Source: Prevotella sp. (GTDB taxonomy: Bacteria > Bacteroidota > Bacteroidia > Bacteroidales > Bacteroidaceae). Taken from it: a stretch of 64,000 nt of DNA. Shown one piece after another: positions 62,025 through 64,000 of the stretch (position 1 is the stretch's first letter; each line of letters starts with the position of its first letter). The notes below the pieces were generated by a model, which did not search any database, was not told the origin of the DNA, and saw only the letters and a program-made list of their open reading frames with translations. The stretch is taken from positions 47,481-111,480 of the forward strand of contig JAFSNR010000027.1 of NCBI GenBank assembly GCA_017443345.1. The letters are read 5' to 3'. The translations under genes were made by a program, and so were the position numbers.

Positions 62025-63695
62025 TCATTCTTTACTCAATAATTTCTTGTACTCATCCGTATTCTTCAGCAGACGGATAGCCTCTTTCAACTGTTTGTCG
62101 AAACCAAGAGTCGCCTCGATGCTTCCAGCCTGATAATAGTAGGCAGAGACGATATCCTGCTCAACAATCTGACGAATCACCTGCTCATGTTTATCGAGGG
62201 CAAAAGCCACATCGTGGTTCAGCTTTTTCTCCAACTCGTCGAAAGCGGGCTTTGCTTCTTCGTAATAACCCTCAAACTTCGCCGTCTTCACCAGTTCCGC
62301 AAACTGTTTCTTGCTGACGGGATCGTATGTAAAGCCACTCTGGATGACTCGCTCCTTGAACTCCTGCCAGTCAGCATCCGTGAGATGGAAGTCAGCAGCA
62401 GGGGCAATCGTCGGGTGCTTGGCGATATAGTCCACCACATAGTCGAACATGACCTCCGTAGAGTCCTGCCCAGAGGCAGAGAGATAGAAGGCAATATTCG
62501 GAATGGTGTCAGTCTTCACCTCCACATCGGGCTTGATTCCGCCACCGTCGCGCACCTCTCGGCCATTTCGAGTATAGAATACCTTCGTCAGCGAATCAGG
62601 GATATGCTCGCGATAGCCGCCACTACCTTTCTTATAATTGATAGCTTGGATACAGCGACCGCTGGGGATATAGTACTTCGAGGTCGTCACCTTCATGTTC
62701 GTATTATAAGGCAAATCGATGGGAATCTGAACCAGACCTTTTCCATACGTGCGCGTACCTAATATAATCCCGCGATCCAAGTCCTGAATGGCACCACTGG
62801 TAATCTCACTGGCCGAAGCTGTCTCACCATTCACGAGCACTACCATCGGCATCACGGTGTCAAGTGGTTCTACTCTTGTCTTGTATTCCTTGTTTGCCTG
62901 TCTCACCTTACCGCGATTCTCCACAACGGTGATGCCCTTCGGCAACCAGAGGTTCAGAATATCGACAGCCTCCTGCTCAGAACCTCCCCCGTTACCTCGC
63001 AAGTCAAGGACCAGCGACGTAGCGCCCTGTTTCTTCAAATCGATGAAGGCTCTACGCATATCCTTGGCACACCCCTCTGTGAAGGAATTCAGATTGATAT
63101 AGCCAACATTCCCTTCCCTGATACCATAGTAAGGCAATTCAGGCAACTTGATGTTACGACGCGTAATCTTGAAGCTCATCAGCTTGCCTGTCGAGGGACG
63201 CATCACCTTCAGCAGAAAGCTTGTACCTGGCTCTCCACGCAGATGATCGCTCACATAGCCCACAGTCTTGTCGTTCATCAACGTATCATCTATGCTGATA
63301 ATCACGTCACCCTTCTTCAGACCAGCCTCAGCGGCAGGCATATTGGCATAAGGCTCATCTATGACCACACGATCCAACTTCTGATGCTTACGGATAAGGG
63401 CCCCAATACCCGCATACTTCCCAGTCAGCATCATCCTCAGGTTCTTCGTTTCGTCCTGTGCATAGTATTCTGTATAGGGATCCAGACTCCTAAGCATTGC
63501 ATTGATACCCGTGCCGATTGTCTCCTTGGGATTCAGCGTATCGACATACAACAATTCAAGATTCTTGTACAGCTGATTGAAAATATCAAGATGCTTGCCC
63601 ACCTCGAAATGATGATCCTTACTTTTCTGTGCTGATGCAGAAAGCGTCAGGCCCAGCAACAGCAAAACGAGTGTTAGATGTCTTCTCATTCTCAT
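62025..63695 (-). CDS. S41-family C-terminal processing peptidase (CtpA/Prc type)
   Basis: 556 residues. Signal peptide 1-22 (LTLVLLLLGLTLSASAQ). N-terminal helical part with LYVDTLNPKETIGTGINAMLRSLDPYTEYY, PDZ domain about 85-175 (GALIRKHQKLDRVVIDEPYANMPAAEAGLKKGDVII), and the S41 protease core with LVLDLRGNGGGSEQEAV, the catalytic Ser in ETASASEITSGA and the Lys in RTYGKGLVQ. A C-terminal extension of about 150 helical residues follows. It degrades or trims periplasmic proteins. A second in-frame ATG at 63689 is possible. Confidence 0.95.
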   Translation of the reverse strand: MRMRRHLTLVLLLLGLTLSASAQKSKDHHFEVGKHLDIFNQLYKNLELLYVDTLNPKETIGTGINAMLRSLDPYTEYYAQDETKNLRMMLTGKYAGIGALIRKHQKLDRVVIDEPYANMPAAEAGLKKGDVIISIDDTLMNDKTVGYVSDHLRGEPGTSFLLKVMRPSTGKLMSFKITRRNIKLPELPYYGIREGNVGYINLNSFTEGCAKDMRRAFIDLKKQGATSLVLDLRGNGGGSEQEAVDILNLWLPKGITVVENRGKVRQANKEYKTRVEPLDTVMPMVVLVNGETASASEITSGAIQDLDRGIILGTRTYGKGLVQIPIDLPYNTNMKVTTSKYYIPSGRCIQAINYKKGSGGYREHIPDSLTKVFYTRNGREVRDGGGIKPDVEVKTDTIPNIAFYLSASGQDSTEVMFDYVVDYIAKHPTIAPAADFHLTDADWQEFKERVIQSGFTYDPVSKKQFAELVKTAKFEGYYEEAKPAFDELEKKLNHDVAFALDKHEQVIRQIVEQDIVSAYYYQAGSIEATLGFDKQLKEAIRLLKNTDEYKKLLSKE

Positions 63696-63718
63696 CTTAT
63701 CTTATTCTTTTGACGGTG

Positions 63719-63726
63719 CAAAATTA
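63719..63726 (-). promoter_or_regulatory. -7 promoter element for S41 peptidase gene
   Basis: TAATTTTG on the minus strand followed by CACCG, 23 bases before the ATG at 63695. Confidence 0.6.
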
Positions 63727-63807
63727 CATGATTCTCTCTAGAAAACCTCCATTTTCCCCTCTTTTTTGCAAAAAATTTAGGTTTCATTGAATTTTTTCGC
63801 CTAAAAG

Positions 63808-63839
63808 TTTGGTAGTTTCAAAAATTCGCTGTACTTTTG
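63808..63839 (+). promoter_or_regulatory. Promoter for tRNA-Asn
   Basis: TTTG (63808-63811), 20 bases, TACTTTTG (63832-63839), 22 bases before the tRNA. Confidence 0.75.
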
Positions 63840-63861
63840 CACCCGCTTAACAGCAAAACCT

Positions 63862-63938
63862 GCTTCAGTAGCTCAGTTGGTTAGAGCACCTGACTGTTAA
63901 TCAGGGGGTCGTTGGTTCAAGCCCATCCTGAAGCGCCA
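63862..63938 (+). tRNA. tRNA-Asn (anticodon GTT)
   Basis: Acceptor GCTTCAG (63862-63868) pairs with CTGAAGC (63928-63934), discriminator G, encoded CCA at 63936-63938. Anticodon arm CTGA-CTGTTAA-TCAG has GTT. D arm GCTCAGTTGGTTAGAGC. The T stem GTTGG/CCATC contains one T-T mismatch (second pair), which is unusual. Confidence 0.93.
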
Positions 63939-63956
63939 CGTAAAAGGCTGAAAAGC

Positions 63957-63987
63957 AAGGAGTTACGAGAAATCGCAACTCCTTTTT
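63957..63987 (+). terminator. Intrinsic terminator after tRNA-Asn
   Basis: AAGGAGTT (63957-63964) pairs with AACTCCTT (63977-63984), with GA/TC inner pairing around GAAA, followed by TTTCG. Confidence 0.8.
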
Positions 63988-64000
63988 CGTTATTTAGAAT

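Overview
The window looks like chromosomal DNA from a member of the Bacteroidales, most likely Prevotellaceae. Start codons lack Shine-Dalgarno sequences. Most gene groups are preceded by the Bacteroidetes-type promoter TAnnTTTG (-7), in several cases with TTTG (-33) exactly 20 bases upstream. The division cluster has the Bacteroidetes order with an FtsL-like gene and no murF or ddl. Families typical of the group are present: DUF3836, DUF3737 next to a PatB-type lyase, GH43, GH95, paired glycine-lipid acyltransferases and a butyrate kinase/phosphotransbutyrylase pair. No rRNA, prophage, complete insertion sequence or CRISPR array was seen.

Layout: 1-4.7 kb holds a truncated GH43 glycosidase, a divergent carboxylesterase lipoprotein, a coupled DUF3737-PatB pair and a DUF3836 protein. 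4.85-6.84 kb is a histidine kinase/response regulator pair. 6.83-9.96 kb (minus) is a lipoprotein, ECF sigma and anti-sigma/beta-barrel operon. 10.1-11.95 kb (minus) is the probable glycine-lipid operon. 12.1-27.6 kb (plus) is the full dcw cluster from mraZ to ftsZ, with three MraZ-type boxes in front. 27.6-31.2 kb has recO, tRNA-Glu, rpsT and gyrB. 31.2-34.9 kb (minus) has a large MscS-type channel and butyrate kinase. 35-38.9 kb is an accessory segment that separates buk from ptb; it holds a barrel-like protein, an esterase, a gutted Rpn-type nuclease gene, a lipoprotein, paired upstream elements and promoters without ORFs. 39.8-43.0 kb is a GH95 fucosidase with an AraC regulator. 43.0-47.3 kb has DUF3109, ung, gpmI and a histidine acid phosphatase. 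47.3-61.9 kb (minus) is one long co-directional run of eleven genes: rimP, nusA, infB, a SpoIIE-type sensor phosphatase, sufBCDS, a DapA/NanA-family lyase, a Na+/solute symporter and rnhB. The window ends with an S41 protease and tRNA-Asn.

Functional themes are peptidoglycan synthesis and septation (dcw), translation and transcription core functions (nusA, infB, rimP, rpsT), Fe-S assembly (suf), polysaccharide use (GH43, GH95, esterases), envelope lipids and acyl-phosphate metabolism. The parts least explained by known biology are the sigma/anti-sigma-barrel operon, the sensor phosphatase fused by 1-base gaps into the infB-suf run, and the buk-ptb accessory segment with its shared leader elements, candidate small RNAs and three-stem structure. 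All functional assignments rest on motif recognition by eye; no database search was run.
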